64,000 bases of DNA from Bin55 sp965220235 (GCA_965220235.1 OZ244815.1:2294001-2358000); one strand, 5' to 3'; shown: positions 34,556 to 44,436, numbered from the stretch's first letter. Program-made: numbers and translations. Notes: generated by a model from the sequence alone, not told the origin.

Positions 34556-35905
34556 ATGCTTAGTGCGACATCGATATTTTGTGCCGCGTTCTTGTTAACG
34601 GGCAACCTGTGCGATCCGGTTCGTACCCTAGATCAAATCACCCGCCAAGCTCACGATGATCTAGCTGGTGAGCATTGGTATCAAGTGAATTTCCAAGAGG
34701 ATAAGATCGGTCGTCTGCACGAATTACGATCACAATTGCCGTGGGGCGAATTCGTAGTAACTCGATCGCTTCGGTTTAGCTTGATGAGCAACCGCATTAC
34801 GCACATAACCGAGCAGAGTTATTTCTCTAGTAAGTTCCCATACGAACTGTTAAGCGCTGAACAAATAACGACGGTGACGCATCACGGTAATTCCAAGTCG
34901 GTCCGTCGTGTCTTTCCAATTGAAGCTACAACGAACTCACGTTATCCGTCTTTAACCTACCTATCAACCCTCGCGTTTCATCCTCATTTCGTCAGTAACA
35001 AAGACCGGATCGCAGTAAGATCAGTCGACTTTGCTCGTAATCGTTACATCTCTCACACGTGGAAAGTCAAAGTATCAACTGAAGACGGTGTCGCTTTTCG
35101 ACTGACAAGTAACGATGGGTTATCGACGCACCTCATTTCGTCGTCAGGTAAGTCGGTGCAATCAAACGGGGCGGGCGGAATAAGTGCGCTGGCCGTAGAT
35201 CACCCAGAAGATGAATCTTGGAGCGACGGTCCGTTTATCTTCGACTCGACAGAGATTAGTGTTCCGGTCGATCAATCAATCAATGATCCTCGGAGCTTGG
35301 AATCATTGACGTTGCAGGTTCATGGAAGTAGAGAAGCCAAGGGTCTATGGGGGGCGATTGTCGACAGCAACGACACCATTCAAATTGATCGTCGAAATCC
35401 ACCAATCGTCGATACACATCAGCTTCGACATCCAAATCTACGTGCGTCTGACAACGCGTTTGCGCTCGTCGCAGAGTTCCTTACAGACAGCAATCTAAAA
35501 CGCGAGGTAACTTACGAAGCCGTGCAGCGTTTGGTTGACGAGTTGCAGAACCGCATCAGCTATGAAGACATTTCTGAACCCTCATCGCTCGCGGAAACGC
35601 TTCAGAGGAAGACGGGAGACTGCACAGAGTTTGCCGATGTATTCGACGCAGTTGCGACGCACCTCGGATGGAATTCCCGTATCAGGACCGGACTTGCGTA
35701 CCACGCACCGTCGCAATCCTTTCGCCCCCACTCTTGGAATGAGATCGACATCGACGGTCGCTGGATTTCAGCAGATGCGAGCTGGGGACAATTTCCTGCG
35801 GATGCGACCCATGTACCATTCCCACGCGCAAATACCCTCGCCTTGTTAGCACAAGCGTCGAGTACGCGTTTCGAGGTTGTTGACCAACGATATCAAACGA
35901 ATTGA
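34556..35905 (+). CDS. Exported transglutaminase-like cysteine protease-fold protein
   Basis: About 449 residues. The N-terminus (MLSATSIFCAAFLLTGNLC) looks like a signal peptide; the Cys could be lipid-modified, although the lipobox is not canonical. The C-terminal third is a transglutaminase-like domain with a complete triad: Cys in RKTGDCTEFADVF (about 355), His in FRPHSWNEIDID (about 391), Asp in WISADASWGQFP (about 406). The rest is probably a beta-rich region. Bacterial members act as proteases, amidases or cross-linkers in the envelope. It is divergent from glnS, with 96 bp between starts. TTG at 34550 is an alternative start. Confidence 0.86.
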   Translation: MLSATSIFCAAFLLTGNLCDPVRTLDQITRQAHDDLAGEHWYQVNFQEDKIGRLHELRSQLPWGEFVVTRSLRFSLMSNRITHITEQSYFSSKFPYELLSAEQITTVTHHGNSKSVRRVFPIEATTNSRYPSLTYLSTLAFHPHFVSNKDRIAVRSVDFARNRYISHTWKVKVSTEDGVAFRLTSNDGLSTHLISSSGKSVQSNGAGGISALAVDHPEDESWSDGPFIFDSTEISVPVDQSINDPRSLESLTLQVHGSREAKGLWGAIVDSNDTIQIDRRNPPIVDTHQLRHPNLRASDNAFALVAEFLTDSNLKREVTYEAVQRLVDELQNRISYEDISEPSSLAETLQRKTGDCTEFADVFDAVATHLGWNSRIRTGLAYHAPSQSFRPHSWNEIDIDGRWISADASWGQFPADATHVPFPRANTLALLAQASSTRFEVVDQRYQTN

Positions 35906-35956
35906 GTCACACTCGCAACCGGTCATCGTTGCACTATACATTCAAGGAATCCCAAG

Positions 35957-36955
35957 ATGAAATCTAGAGAAGTACGCCTTGTCAGTCGTCCCGTTGGTAT
36001 GCCGAAACCCGACGACTTCACAGTTGTGGAAATCGACTTGCCTGAACCAGGCGAAGGCGAAATCGCAGTCAAGAACGTCAGTCTCACAGTCGATCCTTAC
36101 ATGCGCGGACGCATGGTTGACCGCAAGTCCTATGTCGCAGGATTCGACCTATCAGAAACACTGACGGGTGGTGCTATTGGTCGCATAGAAGCTTCAAATG
36201 ACCCTAACTTTGCCCCTGGGGACTATGTCGAGTCAAGCTGGGGTTGGCGCGAGGCATGGGTCAATTCAACGCGTGGTGTCAGAAAACTTGGCGAGTTAAA
36301 AGCTCCCGCGTCTGCATATCTTGGAATACTTGGTATGCCAGGTATGACGGCGTATGTGGGTTTGTTAGACGTCGGGCAACTCAAAGAAGGCGAAACCGTA
36401 TTCGTGTCCGGCGCCGCAGGTGCCGTCGGTAGTGCGGTCGGTCAAATCGCCAAGATCAAGAACTGTACCGCTATCGGTAGTGCCGGTGGACCAGAGAAAG
36501 TGAGTCACTTAGTCGACGATTTAGGGTTCGATCACGGGATCGACTATCGCGAAGGTAACCTCACTCAGCAAATCATGAAGTGTGCGCCGCAAGGATTGGA
36601 TGTCTACTTCGACAATGTCGGCGGCGACCACCTTGAAGCGGCATTGAACTGCATGCGACCCAATGGTCGGCTCCCTCTCTGCGGTGCAATCTCGCAATAT
36701 AACGCGACTGCTCCCGCACCAGGGCCGCGCAATCTAGCGATCGCGATCGGATCACAACTGATGCTCAAAGGTTTTATCGTGTCGAACTACAACCACCTTC
36801 GAGACGACTTCATGCGTGACATGACGGATTGGGTGTTGAGCGGACAACTCAAGTACCGTGAGACCATCTTTGATGGGATCGACAACATGGCCGAGGCTTT
36901 CATCGGTCTGTTCACTGGTGCGAATACTGGAAAGATGATCGTAAATCTCGAATGA
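35957..36955 (+). CDS. NADP-dependent MDR-family oxidoreductase (zinc-free, CurA/PTGR-like)
   Basis: The 332-residue protein belongs to the medium-chain reductase superfamily: N-terminal catalytic domain with SLTVDPYMRGRMVD and GWREAWVN. A Rossmann domain follows with VFVSGAAGAVGSAVGQIAKI (about 147-166) and GLDVYFDNVGGDHLEAAL. No structural zinc cysteines are present. The pattern matches CurA and leukotriene B4/prostaglandin reductases, which reduce the alkene of alpha,beta-unsaturated ketones or aldehydes with NADPH. ATG start, AAGGAATCCCAAG upstream. Single gene; a long inverted repeat follows. Confidence 0.93.
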   Translation: MKSREVRLVSRPVGMPKPDDFTVVEIDLPEPGEGEIAVKNVSLTVDPYMRGRMVDRKSYVAGFDLSETLTGGAIGRIEASNDPNFAPGDYVESSWGWREAWVNSTRGVRKLGELKAPASAYLGILGMPGMTAYVGLLDVGQLKEGETVFVSGAAGAVGSAVGQIAKIKNCTAIGSAGGPEKVSHLVDDLGFDHGIDYREGNLTQQIMKCAPQGLDVYFDNVGGDHLEAALNCMRPNGRLPLCGAISQYNATAPAPGPRNLAIAIGSQLMLKGFIVSNYNHLRDDFMRDMTDWVLSGQLKYRETIFDGIDNMAEAFIGLFTGANTGKMIVNLE

Positions 36956-36962
36956 GCGTATC

Positions 36963-37043
36963 GAAAGACTGAGTTTTTGCGAAATTTCCTAACAGGCTTA
37001 CACCACCTAACAGGAATCCCGCAGAGTCCTATCTCAGTCTTTC
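36963..37043. repeat. 11-bp inverted repeat enclosing a direct-repeat pair
   Basis: GAAAGACTGAG (36963-36973) and CTCAGTCTTTC (37033-37043) are exact inverted copies 59 bases apart. Inside lie two CCTAACAGG copies at 36988-36996 and 37006-37014. It starts 8 bases after the reductase stop, with TTTTT following the left arm. It could end transcription or regulate the downstream ABC genes. Confidence 0.5.
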
Positions 37044-37177
37044 TAAGATTGCCGCCAAATTAGCCGGGGAGGTCAGTATCTGACCAACCCGTCCCGATCT
37101 GAGTCCTCGCTACACGGAGCGTTCTGTGATGTGCGGATCCCGAGTCGTTTAGGTAGAGAGATTCTCGATTAACCGTC

Positions 37178-39016
37178 ATGAAAGCTGAAGTGCCGACACG
37201 CGACCAGCCAGCACGACACACGATTGTCCGGCTTACACGCGGACACCGTCTGCGTTATACCGCAGCGGCTCTGCTCTCGACCTCCGGTGCATTGCTCATG
37301 CTACTTGTGCCGTTGATCGGTAAACATGCACTAAATGTCATTGAACAGCGCGATTTCGCCTTCGCCAATGATCTGCTTCTCGTGGTCTCTGCTTGGTTCG
37401 GGATCGCGGAAGCGCTCTTGCCTTATCTAATCGTTTCCGCGATCGCTGGTGTAGGGATTACGGTACTTTCAATGACCTGCCAGTTCGGTCGCGATCGCCT
37501 ATCTGCAGTTGCTTCGGAAGGGATTTCCCTACGACTACGCGAAACGCTCTACGATCGGTTGCACCACATACCGATGAAGTTCTTTGACGAGTCGGAAACT
37601 GGCGATCTCGTGCAACGTTGCTCCTCTGACATTGAAACGGTTCGAGTGTTCATGCACAGTGATGTCGATGAAGCAGGGCGAATGTTGCTCTTTTTAACGG
37701 GCATGATCCCTGTGTTGTTTTGGCACAACGCGTCGCTGGCTTGGTTCACGTTCTTATTGATTCCAGTACTGTTTTTCAGTTCGTTCTTCTTTTTTAAGAG
37801 CGTCACCAAGCTCTTCAAAATCACTGACGAATCCGAAGGCGCGCTGACCGCCGTCATCCAAGAAAACCTAACCGGTATCCGAGTAGTTAGAGCGTTCGCA
37901 CGCCATGACTACGAGGAGAGTCGATTCGAAAAGCGCAATCGTGCGTTCCGTGACAACTATGTTCGACTCAACAAGATCATGGCGATTTACTGGGGAGGCA
38001 CCGACGTCTTTGCAATGATGCAAATTGGTGTGGTCTTGTTTATCGGTGCTTATTTCTATCTCCAAGGGAAGATAAACATCGGCGAGCTATTCCTCTTTCT
38101 GATGTATGTCTCCCACGTTGTCTGGCGGATCAGACACGTCGGGCGACTCATCGCAGACGGAGGTAAAGCGGTTGTAGCAATACGTCGCATTAACCATATC
38201 CTGAACACGACCGCCGAACAAGAACAACCGGAACCCAGCATCGCCAGACTGAACGGTGAGATTGAGTTAGAAAACGTCACGATTCGTTTCGCTGGCGAGA
38301 AAGATGCACTCGACAACGTCTCGGTACGCATCCATGCAGGGGAGACCATCGGCATCGTCGGTGCACCGGGTTCAGGGAAATCGACGATGCTTCGTGCCTT
38401 ACTTCGAGTTCATGAACTGACGAACGGTCGCATACTCGTGGACGGTCTTGATATTGAATCCATCAATCGGAAATGGTTGCGTAATAACATCGGAGTAGTC
38501 CTGCAGGAACCGTTCCTCTACTCTCGTTCCGTACGAGACAACCTCCGTGTCGGCAAACAGGATGCAACCGATGCAGAGCTCTTCGATGCGGCAAGCGAAG
38601 CTGCGCTACACAGTTCAATCGAAGACTTCAGCGACGGCTACGAGTCGATGATTGGTGAACGTGGCGTGACACTCTCTGGTGGTCAGCGACAACGCCTCGC
38701 ACTCGCGCGTGCACTGCTGAAAGAGCCACCCATACTGATCCTCGACGACGCTCTATCAGCAGTCGATACGAATACTGAAAATCAGATATTGGACAGCCTT
38801 GAAGCAAGACACGGCAAACACACCACCCTGATCGTTGCTCATCGATTGTCGACGCTACGCAGCGTTGATCGGATCCTTGTCTTTGCTCACGGTCAGCTTG
38901 TTCAAGTCGGTTCGCACGACGAACTTTCAACACGTCCGGGTCCTTACCACGAACTCTGTCAACTCCAGGATCTAATGGATCAATCCATCAAGCTCGAGTC
39001 GCTCGGTCATGTCTGA
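37178..39016 (+). CDS. ABC exporter half-transporter with degenerate catalytic site
   Basis: The 612-residue protein has six N-terminal membrane helices followed by an ATPase domain. Walker A GAPGSGKST (about 394-402), Q-loop VVLQEP, signature LSGGQRQRL (about 498) and switch IVAHRLS are canonical. The Walker B end reads ILILDDALSAVD: the catalytic Glu is replaced by Asp. This is the hallmark of one partner in heterodimeric exporters (TM287/288, BmrC/D type). The next gene, overlapping by 8 bp, encodes the partner. Substrate unknown; lipids or drugs are usual. It starts at ATG 37178. Confidence 0.93.
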   Translation: MKAEVPTRDQPARHTIVRLTRGHRLRYTAAALLSTSGALLMLLVPLIGKHALNVIEQRDFAFANDLLLVVSAWFGIAEALLPYLIVSAIAGVGITVLSMTCQFGRDRLSAVASEGISLRLRETLYDRLHHIPMKFFDESETGDLVQRCSSDIETVRVFMHSDVDEAGRMLLFLTGMIPVLFWHNASLAWFTFLLIPVLFFSSFFFFKSVTKLFKITDESEGALTAVIQENLTGIRVVRAFARHDYEESRFEKRNRAFRDNYVRLNKIMAIYWGGTDVFAMMQIGVVLFIGAYFYLQGKINIGELFLFLMYVSHVVWRIRHVGRLIADGGKAVVAIRRINHILNTTAEQEQPEPSIARLNGEIELENVTIRFAGEKDALDNVSVRIHAGETIGIVGAPGSGKSTMLRALLRVHELTNGRILVDGLDIESINRKWLRNNIGVVLQEPFLYSRSVRDNLRVGKQDATDAELFDAASEAALHSSIEDFSDGYESMIGERGVTLSGGQRQRLALARALLKEPPILILDDALSAVDTNTENQILDSLEARHGKHTTLIVAHRLSTLRSVDRILVFAHGQLVQVGSHDELSTRPGPYHELCQLQDLMDQSIKLESLGHV

Positions 39017-40889
39017 TCTCCTTCTCGAAGACGAACAATTCGATCCGACCGCAGCACCCGCCGTTGATTGGGGTCTCTGGCGACAGCTCTTCCGGTACAT
39101 CACACCGTACAAGCGCGAGCTCGTGTTCTTGATAGTGGCGGCCATCATCACTGGCGTCTTAGAACCTGTATACGCGCTTATCGCTAAGTGGCTTCTTGAT
39201 GACATCGTCGCGAATGGTGCCGATGCCGCCATCATGATGTGGGGCGTGATCTTCGTGGTCATGGTCTTGGCGTTAGCAGGATCCGTCGGTTTCTTTCTCT
39301 ACTTCACGAACAAGCTGCGCGTCTATGCCAGTTACGACTTACGGATCGACGCGTTTCGAAATCTACAGAAGCAATCGTTTGCGTACTTCGACAAGCGACC
39401 TGTAGGGTGGCTCGTCGCGCGAATGACATCGGATTGCGAGCGGTTAACCAACATCCTGTGTTGGGCGCTACTCGACATCATTTGGGGTATGACGATGGTC
39501 CTCGCTACAAGCTTTGCTTTGGCTTGGTTGAGCTGGAAGATCACTCTCGTCATGTTGTTGGTCATGCCATTCATCTTCTGGGTGTCCAAAAAGTTCCAAC
39601 GTTCGATTCTTGGTTCCGCGCGCGAAGTTCGAGCGACAAACTCTCGAATCACTGGTTCGTTCAACGAAGGCATCATGGGAATGGAAACCAGCAAGGTCTT
39701 CGTCCAGGAACGCGCCAATGCTCGGAAATTCGGCTCGCAAACGCGTCAGATGTTCAAGGCATCGGTACGGAACTTAACACTCGCCGCGATTTACGTTCCA
39801 ATCATCGTCACTGCTAGCAGTGTCTCCTATGGATTGGCGCTCGCCTATGGTGGGTCTGAGATGTTGGCTGGCAGTATCGCCGTTACAACATTGATTACCT
39901 TCATGATGCTCGTAACGCACTTCTTCGAGCCGTTCGAGCTCGTTGGTTCGTGGTTTGCGGAGCTGCAGATGGCTCAAGCAAGCGCAGAACGCCTACTCAA
40001 CATCATCGAAGCAGAACCTGAAATCTCAGATTCATCATCGGTACGGGAAGCTATCGAAGTTCATCGCGATGCTGATTCATCGGGCGCAGTTGCATTCGAC
40101 GGCGGTGCGAGCACGATCGACAAGATTGAACTAACTGACCTGTGTTTTGGGTACGACGCCAATCGACTTGTGCTTAGCGACATCAATCTCAAGATCGAGC
40201 GCGGTCAAACAATTGCTTTCGTCGGTCCGACAGGTGGCGGCAAGACGACACTCGTCAATGTCATCTGTCGCTTCTATGAACCAACACGAGGCGGTGTCTA
40301 TTTCGATGGCGTTGACTATCGGAACCGTAGTCAGCATTGGCTCCACTCCAATCTTGGTATCGTATTGCAACAAGCTCACGTCTTCAGTGGTACCGTTAGG
40401 GACAACATTCGTTACGGCAAACTCGAAGCGACCGACGCGGAAGTGGAAGCTGCAGCTAAGTTAGCTGAAGCCCATGAATTCATTTCGGAACTCGAGCATG
40501 GCTATGACACCGAAGTTGGTGAAGGTGGAAATCGACTCTCGGCGGGTGAAAAGCAATTGTTGTCTTTTGCGCGGGCGATTTTGGCCGATCCGCAAATCCT
40601 TGTGTTGGACGAAGCCACGAGTTCAGTCGATACCGAAACGGAGCAAAGGATTCAACACGGCATCGAACGCATGTTGAGCGGTCGAATTAGCTTCATCATC
40701 GCGCACCGCTTGACGACGATACGTAACGCCGATCGAATCGTGTTTATCGATGACGGGCGGATTGTCGAAGCAGGATCCCACGAAGAACTCTTGCAGTCAC
40801 GAGGGCGATATTTCGATCTTTACACGCAGCAGAGCATGGATCAATCTTTCCGCGCCGCTTGGAAGCACGAATCGCTCTCAGCACCTTAA
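39009..40889 (+). CDS. ABC exporter half-transporter, partner of the preceding gene
   Basis: The 626-residue protein has six membrane helices and an ATPase domain with Walker A GPTGGGKTT (about 405), Walker B ILVLDEATSSVD with the intact catalytic Glu, and IIAHRLT. The signature motif reads LSAGEKQLL instead of LSGGQ. Together with the Asp substitution in the first protein, this gives one canonical and one degenerate ATP site, as expected for an obligate heterodimer. An insertion of about 30 residues (EIHRDADSSGAVAFDGG region) precedes the ATPase domain. Starts inside the previous gene. Confidence 0.94.
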   Translation: MSDLLLEDEQFDPTAAPAVDWGLWRQLFRYITPYKRELVFLIVAAIITGVLEPVYALIAKWLLDDIVANGADAAIMMWGVIFVVMVLALAGSVGFFLYFTNKLRVYASYDLRIDAFRNLQKQSFAYFDKRPVGWLVARMTSDCERLTNILCWALLDIIWGMTMVLATSFALAWLSWKITLVMLLVMPFIFWVSKKFQRSILGSAREVRATNSRITGSFNEGIMGMETSKVFVQERANARKFGSQTRQMFKASVRNLTLAAIYVPIIVTASSVSYGLALAYGGSEMLAGSIAVTTLITFMMLVTHFFEPFELVGSWFAELQMAQASAERLLNIIEAEPEISDSSSVREAIEVHRDADSSGAVAFDGGASTIDKIELTDLCFGYDANRLVLSDINLKIERGQTIAFVGPTGGGKTTLVNVICRFYEPTRGGVYFDGVDYRNRSQHWLHSNLGIVLQQAHVFSGTVRDNIRYGKLEATDAEVEAAAKLAEAHEFISELEHGYDTEVGEGGNRLSAGEKQLLSFARAILADPQILVLDEATSSVDTETEQRIQHGIERMLSGRISFIIAHRLTTIRNADRIVFIDDGRIVEAGSHEELLQSRGRYFDLYTQQSMDQSFRAAWKHESLSAP

Positions 40890-40952
40890 ATGAAATCCGC
40901 TCGCTACTGCATATCATCTATCGCACATTCGGTTAATAGTTACTAGCTTCGC

Positions 40953-41351
40953 GTGGAATCTAAGGAAATCGCCCTTCGTCTAGCACCGCTCTTCGCGGAA
41001 ATGGACAAGCAATGCATGGTGACTGACCACTTGATCGACAAAGATCAATGGCGTCTGTTTCTAACCACGATGTGGAGCAACCTCGTGATGGAACCCGAGA
41101 ACCTGGAATTGGCAGAGGCAGACCTTGAGGACGCATACAAAGTCATCGAAGGCGTAGCGGAAGACCGGCTAGGTGGGAAAGATGCACTCGTTGACGCGTT
41201 TCGATTTCTTACGACTAAGGACGGGGAACGCTGTATGGCGAAGGCGAAGCTGCGTAAGAGCCACAAAGACATGCTGCTTTACTTCGCTTCGATGATGGTT
41301 GATCCCGAGCGACACAAGCAATACATGGAAGAAATCCGCGATTCGAATTAG
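40953..41351 (+). CDS. Small uncharacterised helical protein
   Basis: The 132-residue, mostly helical and charged protein has no signal peptide or membrane segment. Features: LRLAPLFAEMDKQCMVTDHLIDKDQW at the N-terminus (split as LRLAPLFAEMDKQC and beyond), then many acidic/basic helices (ENLELAEADLEDAYKVIEG). Family not recognised. The start is GTG at 40953; ATG at 41001 is the next in frame. It sits 24 bp before the ankyrin-repeat gene and is likely cotranscribed with it. Confidence 0.65.
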   Translation: MESKEIALRLAPLFAEMDKQCMVTDHLIDKDQWRLFLTTMWSNLVMEPENLELAEADLEDAYKVIEGVAEDRLGGKDALVDAFRFLTTKDGERCMAKAKLRKSHKDMLLYFASMMVDPERHKQYMEEIRDSN

Positions 41352-41375
41352 TCTACCGCATAAACTGCACCAAAT

Positions 41376-42989
41376 ATGGAACTAATCAAACCACAAGAAC
41401 TCGAAAACGACGATTTCGATTGGACCGGTCGTGCACGTCATTCCGACGTATGGGAAATGCTTGTGGCCGCGCGAGCAGGAAACGTCAATGAGCTGAAGAA
41501 ACTGCTCGATCGCAATCCGGAACTAGTCAATTGCCAGTACTGGTACGTCTCGCCCCTCCACTTCGCAGTTCGTGAAGGACATATTGAAGCGGCCAAACTG
41601 CTTGTTGAACAGGGAGCCGACTTAACGCAGCAAACACTTTATGGTCAAGAGACTTTTCTACAGGTAGCCACCGACCGCGGTCACGATAAACTCGCCGAAT
41701 ACTTGCACGGACTGGCTCGTGAGCACTTGGCGTCTGAAGGTGACTCGCATCCGATCCATACCGCAAGCAAGAACGGCGATTTAGTCTCAGTTACGCAGCT
41801 GCTTGATGTCGACCCTACGCTCGCGAATCGAGGGGACGGATTTGGTCGACGGCCGATTCACTTCGCTGTCGAAAGCAAAAACCACGAATTGATCGAGCTA
41901 CTTCTAGCACGCGGTGCGGATATTGATACACCAGGGTTCTCCAGCGATAGTCGAATTGGCGGATCTGGCTTTAGACCCATCGCCTCCGCGCTTTGGAAGC
42001 ACTCGGTTTGGTCGCAAACCAATGACTATGAAACCGTACAGCTCCTTTTAAAACACGGTGCTGATTACTCTGTGACCATAGCCGCTGCGCTCGGAGACGA
42101 GGATCGGGTACGCGAGTTACTTTCTAATGAGCGGTCGCTATGTGACCATCAAGAGCCTGGCGGAAAACGCGCAATATCAGCTGCAGCGGAACGAAATTAC
42201 GTTGATATCGTCAATATATTGCTTGAAGCGGGTGCTAACCCGAATCTTGAAGAAGGTGAAAACTGTCCGAAGGGATTCGCGCTTTGGGCAGCATCACACT
42301 TCGGGTATTTTGAAATCGCCGAAAGCCTGCTCGCCGCAGGAGCGGATCCGAACGCCTATGTTGAGTCATCCGGTAATCCCACCGAATCCGCGTTCAATCG
42401 CGAGATGCGGGAATTGTTGTATCGACACGGCGGTACAGTCGGTTTCGCGCAATTCTTCCACGAAAATAACGTCGACGTCATTGCGGCGGCGCTGCAAAAC
42501 TCACCAGATCGCTTCCAGACCTCGTTAGCAGTAGAAGGCTTTACTCACTCAGTCAGTAATAGCTACTCAACACTGGTTCACATGATGCTCAACGCCGGGA
42601 TTCGTGTACCACCCGTGGTGACCTACTGTCAGAGCTATCTCTGGTGGGATCTCGAGTTATGTGAACTATTGCTCCAACACGAGATGGACCCCAATCTGCC
42701 GAATTGGCAATCAATACGCCCGCTTCATCATATGGCGCAGAAAAACAACGTGGATGGCGCAAAATTGATGGTGAAGTACGGCGCGGACCCTAGCTTGATC
42801 GACGAGGAGTACCGTACAACGCCGTTGGGATGGGCGGCGATGTTTGGTTCGTTGGACTACGCGAAATACCTACTTGATCAATTTCCGGATCGTAGCGTTC
42901 ACGAACCCTCAGAGATGCCAGATTGGGCACGGCCACTCGCATGGGCAAAGCGACGCGGTCACGAAGAATTAATCGAAATCCTTAGCTAA
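41376..42989 (+). CDS. Ankyrin-repeat protein (long)
   Basis: The 537-residue cytoplasmic protein is built of about a dozen ankyrin repeats. Clear units include SPLHFAVREGHIEAAKLLVE, RPIHFAVESKNHELIELLLA, RAISAAAERNYVDIVNILLE and RPLHHMAQKNNVDGAKLMVK. No signal peptide and no enzyme domain were seen. Ankyrin stacks bind other proteins; the partner is unknown. It lies just after a small unknown gene. A second ankyrin protein is encoded at 44492-45430 on the other strand, between two dioxygenase genes. Confidence 0.9.
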   Translation: MELIKPQELENDDFDWTGRARHSDVWEMLVAARAGNVNELKKLLDRNPELVNCQYWYVSPLHFAVREGHIEAAKLLVEQGADLTQQTLYGQETFLQVATDRGHDKLAEYLHGLAREHLASEGDSHPIHTASKNGDLVSVTQLLDVDPTLANRGDGFGRRPIHFAVESKNHELIELLLARGADIDTPGFSSDSRIGGSGFRPIASALWKHSVWSQTNDYETVQLLLKHGADYSVTIAAALGDEDRVRELLSNERSLCDHQEPGGKRAISAAAERNYVDIVNILLEAGANPNLEEGENCPKGFALWAASHFGYFEIAESLLAAGADPNAYVESSGNPTESAFNREMRELLYRHGGTVGFAQFFHENNVDVIAAALQNSPDRFQTSLAVEGFTHSVSNSYSTLVHMMLNAGIRVPPVVTYCQSYLWWDLELCELLLQHEMDPNLPNWQSIRPLHHMAQKNNVDGAKLMVKYGADPSLIDEEYRTTPLGWAAMFGSLDYAKYLLDQFPDRSVHEPSEMPDWARPLAWAKRRGHEELIEILS

Positions 42990-43017
42990 TTCGATCTCAT
43001 CCTCTGGTTTTTCGAAT

Positions 43018-43503
43018 CTAGACGATTTTGTAGCGTAGCATCACGCGACTATCGTCACGCAGTCCCTCGCGGAATCGTGGGCCCCAGACACCCCACTCGT
43101 CAGAGTATTTCTTCCCCATGGTCGTTAGCACGGTATCTTGTGCACTCGCATCGTCTTCGATCGTACCTTCGAGCATGAGTTCCGGAGCTGACCGGTAGCT
43201 GTCTCCCGCGCGTTTCCAAAGACCGAACTCGCCGACCCAGATTCTTGCCGACGTCAATCCCTGCCGTATCGCATTAGCTCGCCAAGCGTCATATTGGGTA
43301 ACCACGTATACATGCGCGTCACCATCGTACGAAAACCAAATCTCGCCTTTGCACTCACTCTCGTTGCCATCAGACTTTATTGGCGTGAGATAAATTAATC
43401 GTGAATTAGTGAGTGCTTCCTTCGTCGAATCGCTAGTCTCGCCTAGGACCGTCAAGAAGGGAACCAAACTAGCACCAAGTACGGTTTGTCGTCTAGTTAA
43501 CAT
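43018..43503 (-). CDS. Tat-type exported small protein, split-barrel-like
   Basis: The 161-residue protein begins MLTRRQTVLGASLVPFLTVL, a twin-arginine signal (RRQTVLG), so export in folded form, possibly with a cofactor, is likely. The mature part (KGEIWFSYDGDAHVYVVTQYDAWRAN and WGPRFREGLRDDSRVMLRYKIV, each longer run abbreviated in function) alternates strands in a way that resembles FMN-binding split-barrel/PNPOx-like proteins. Flavin binding is inference. ATG start at 43503. Confidence 0.68.
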   Translation of the reverse strand: MLTRRQTVLGASLVPFLTVLGETSDSTKEALTNSRLIYLTPIKSDGNESECKGEIWFSYDGDAHVYVVTQYDAWRANAIRQGLTSARIWVGEFGLWKRAGDSYRSAPELMLEGTIEDDASAQDTVLTTMGKKYSDEWGVWGPRFREGLRDDSRVMLRYKIV

Positions 43504-43539
43504 CGTTAAACTCCTGCATGTGACAGTGTCCGCTGTCGT

Positions 43540-44436
43540 CTATGTTTCGGAAGGGTCGTCCTGAAATAACGATTCAAAGAACCATTGGGCGCCAGCTGGT
43601 TCTTCGAGTAGTCGCTCCTGACGGTGAGTCAAAGAGAGGTTTTCAGGCGCAGTCACACGAGTGCGCGACCACGTCAACTGAGAAGCGCAATACTTGTAAA
43701 GTAGGGATCTCCGCTCGTGATCTGCTGACCAAGCCATTGTCCCGTGCGTGGTGGCCTCCGTAAAGAAAGTCACACTTCCTGCCGGTGCTTCAGGGCAAAT
43801 TACCACATCGTCGAACTCCCCTTTGCGGATACAAGCGGGTAACTTGAAGTGACTGTTGTGACTTCCGGGGATGCAGCAAAGACCGCCTGTCTCTGGACCG
43901 GAGTCGGTCAAGTTAAATGCTGCAACCGCAAATCCGTGTAACGCTTGATGACCAGGTTGTGGGTAGTACTTGCCTGGTTCGGCTCGCGTAAATGGCTCGG
44001 ACGCACCATAGTCTGAGTGGAGACGTCCACTCGGCATCCCTCGTCTCATACGCATACCGAAGATCCTGTCGAGACGAAACGCCTCGCCAAGCTGAAACCG
44101 CATGATCTGCATCGTCAGCGGATGATCCAGTAAATCAACGAACGGTTGTCCGTACGCCAAGAATCCAGGATTCGAGCGGTACGATCCACCCGCCATCCCG
44201 AATCGATAGTTGTCATATACGCCGAGACTCTTTTCCTGTGTCCGCTCTTGCCTATCCGACGGGAATTCCGGTAACGTGTCGTCTAGGATTCGATTGAGAG
44301 TAGCGACTTGCTCGTTACTCAAGACGTCCTCTACCACGAGGTAACCCTGTAGATCGTATAGGTATTGGTAGAGTTCAGCGATTTCCTCTTCACTCGCGGT
44401 GTTCAGATAGTCTACTGAGAGCTTCGCTTCGGCCAT
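43540..44436 (-). CDS. Phytanoyl-CoA dioxygenase-like enzyme (first)
   Basis: The 298-residue Fe(II)/2-oxoglutarate-type dioxygenase has the facial triad His140-x-Asp142 (SGRLHSDYGASE) and His231 (FFTEATTHGTMAWS), with Arg242 nearby for 2-oxoglutarate. The intervening VAAFNLTDSGPETGGLCCIPG is a typical PhyH core strand pair. PhyH-family enzymes hydroxylate CoA esters or small molecules; the substrate cannot be inferred. It stands 36 bp upstream of the Tat protein gene on the same strand, and downstream of the second ankyrin gene. Confidence 0.9.
   Translation of the reverse strand: MAEAKLSVDYLNTASEEEIAELYQYLYDLQGYLVVEDVLSNEQVATLNRILDDTLPEFPSDRQERTQEKSLGVYDNYRFGMAGGSYRSNPGFLAYGQPFVDLLDHPLTMQIMRFQLGEAFRLDRIFGMRMRRGMPSGRLHSDYGASEPFTRAEPGKYYPQPGHQALHGFAVAAFNLTDSGPETGGLCCIPGSHNSHFKLPACIRKGEFDDVVICPEAPAGSVTFFTEATTHGTMAWSADHERRSLLYKYCASQLTWSRTRVTAPENLSLTHRQERLLEEPAGAQWFFESLFQDDPSET

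Noticed and set aside
42989..43017. Terminator between the long ankyrin gene and the Tat protein gene
   Set aside because: Only a 6-bp ATTCGA/TCGAAT stem with a 17-base loop; too weak to list.
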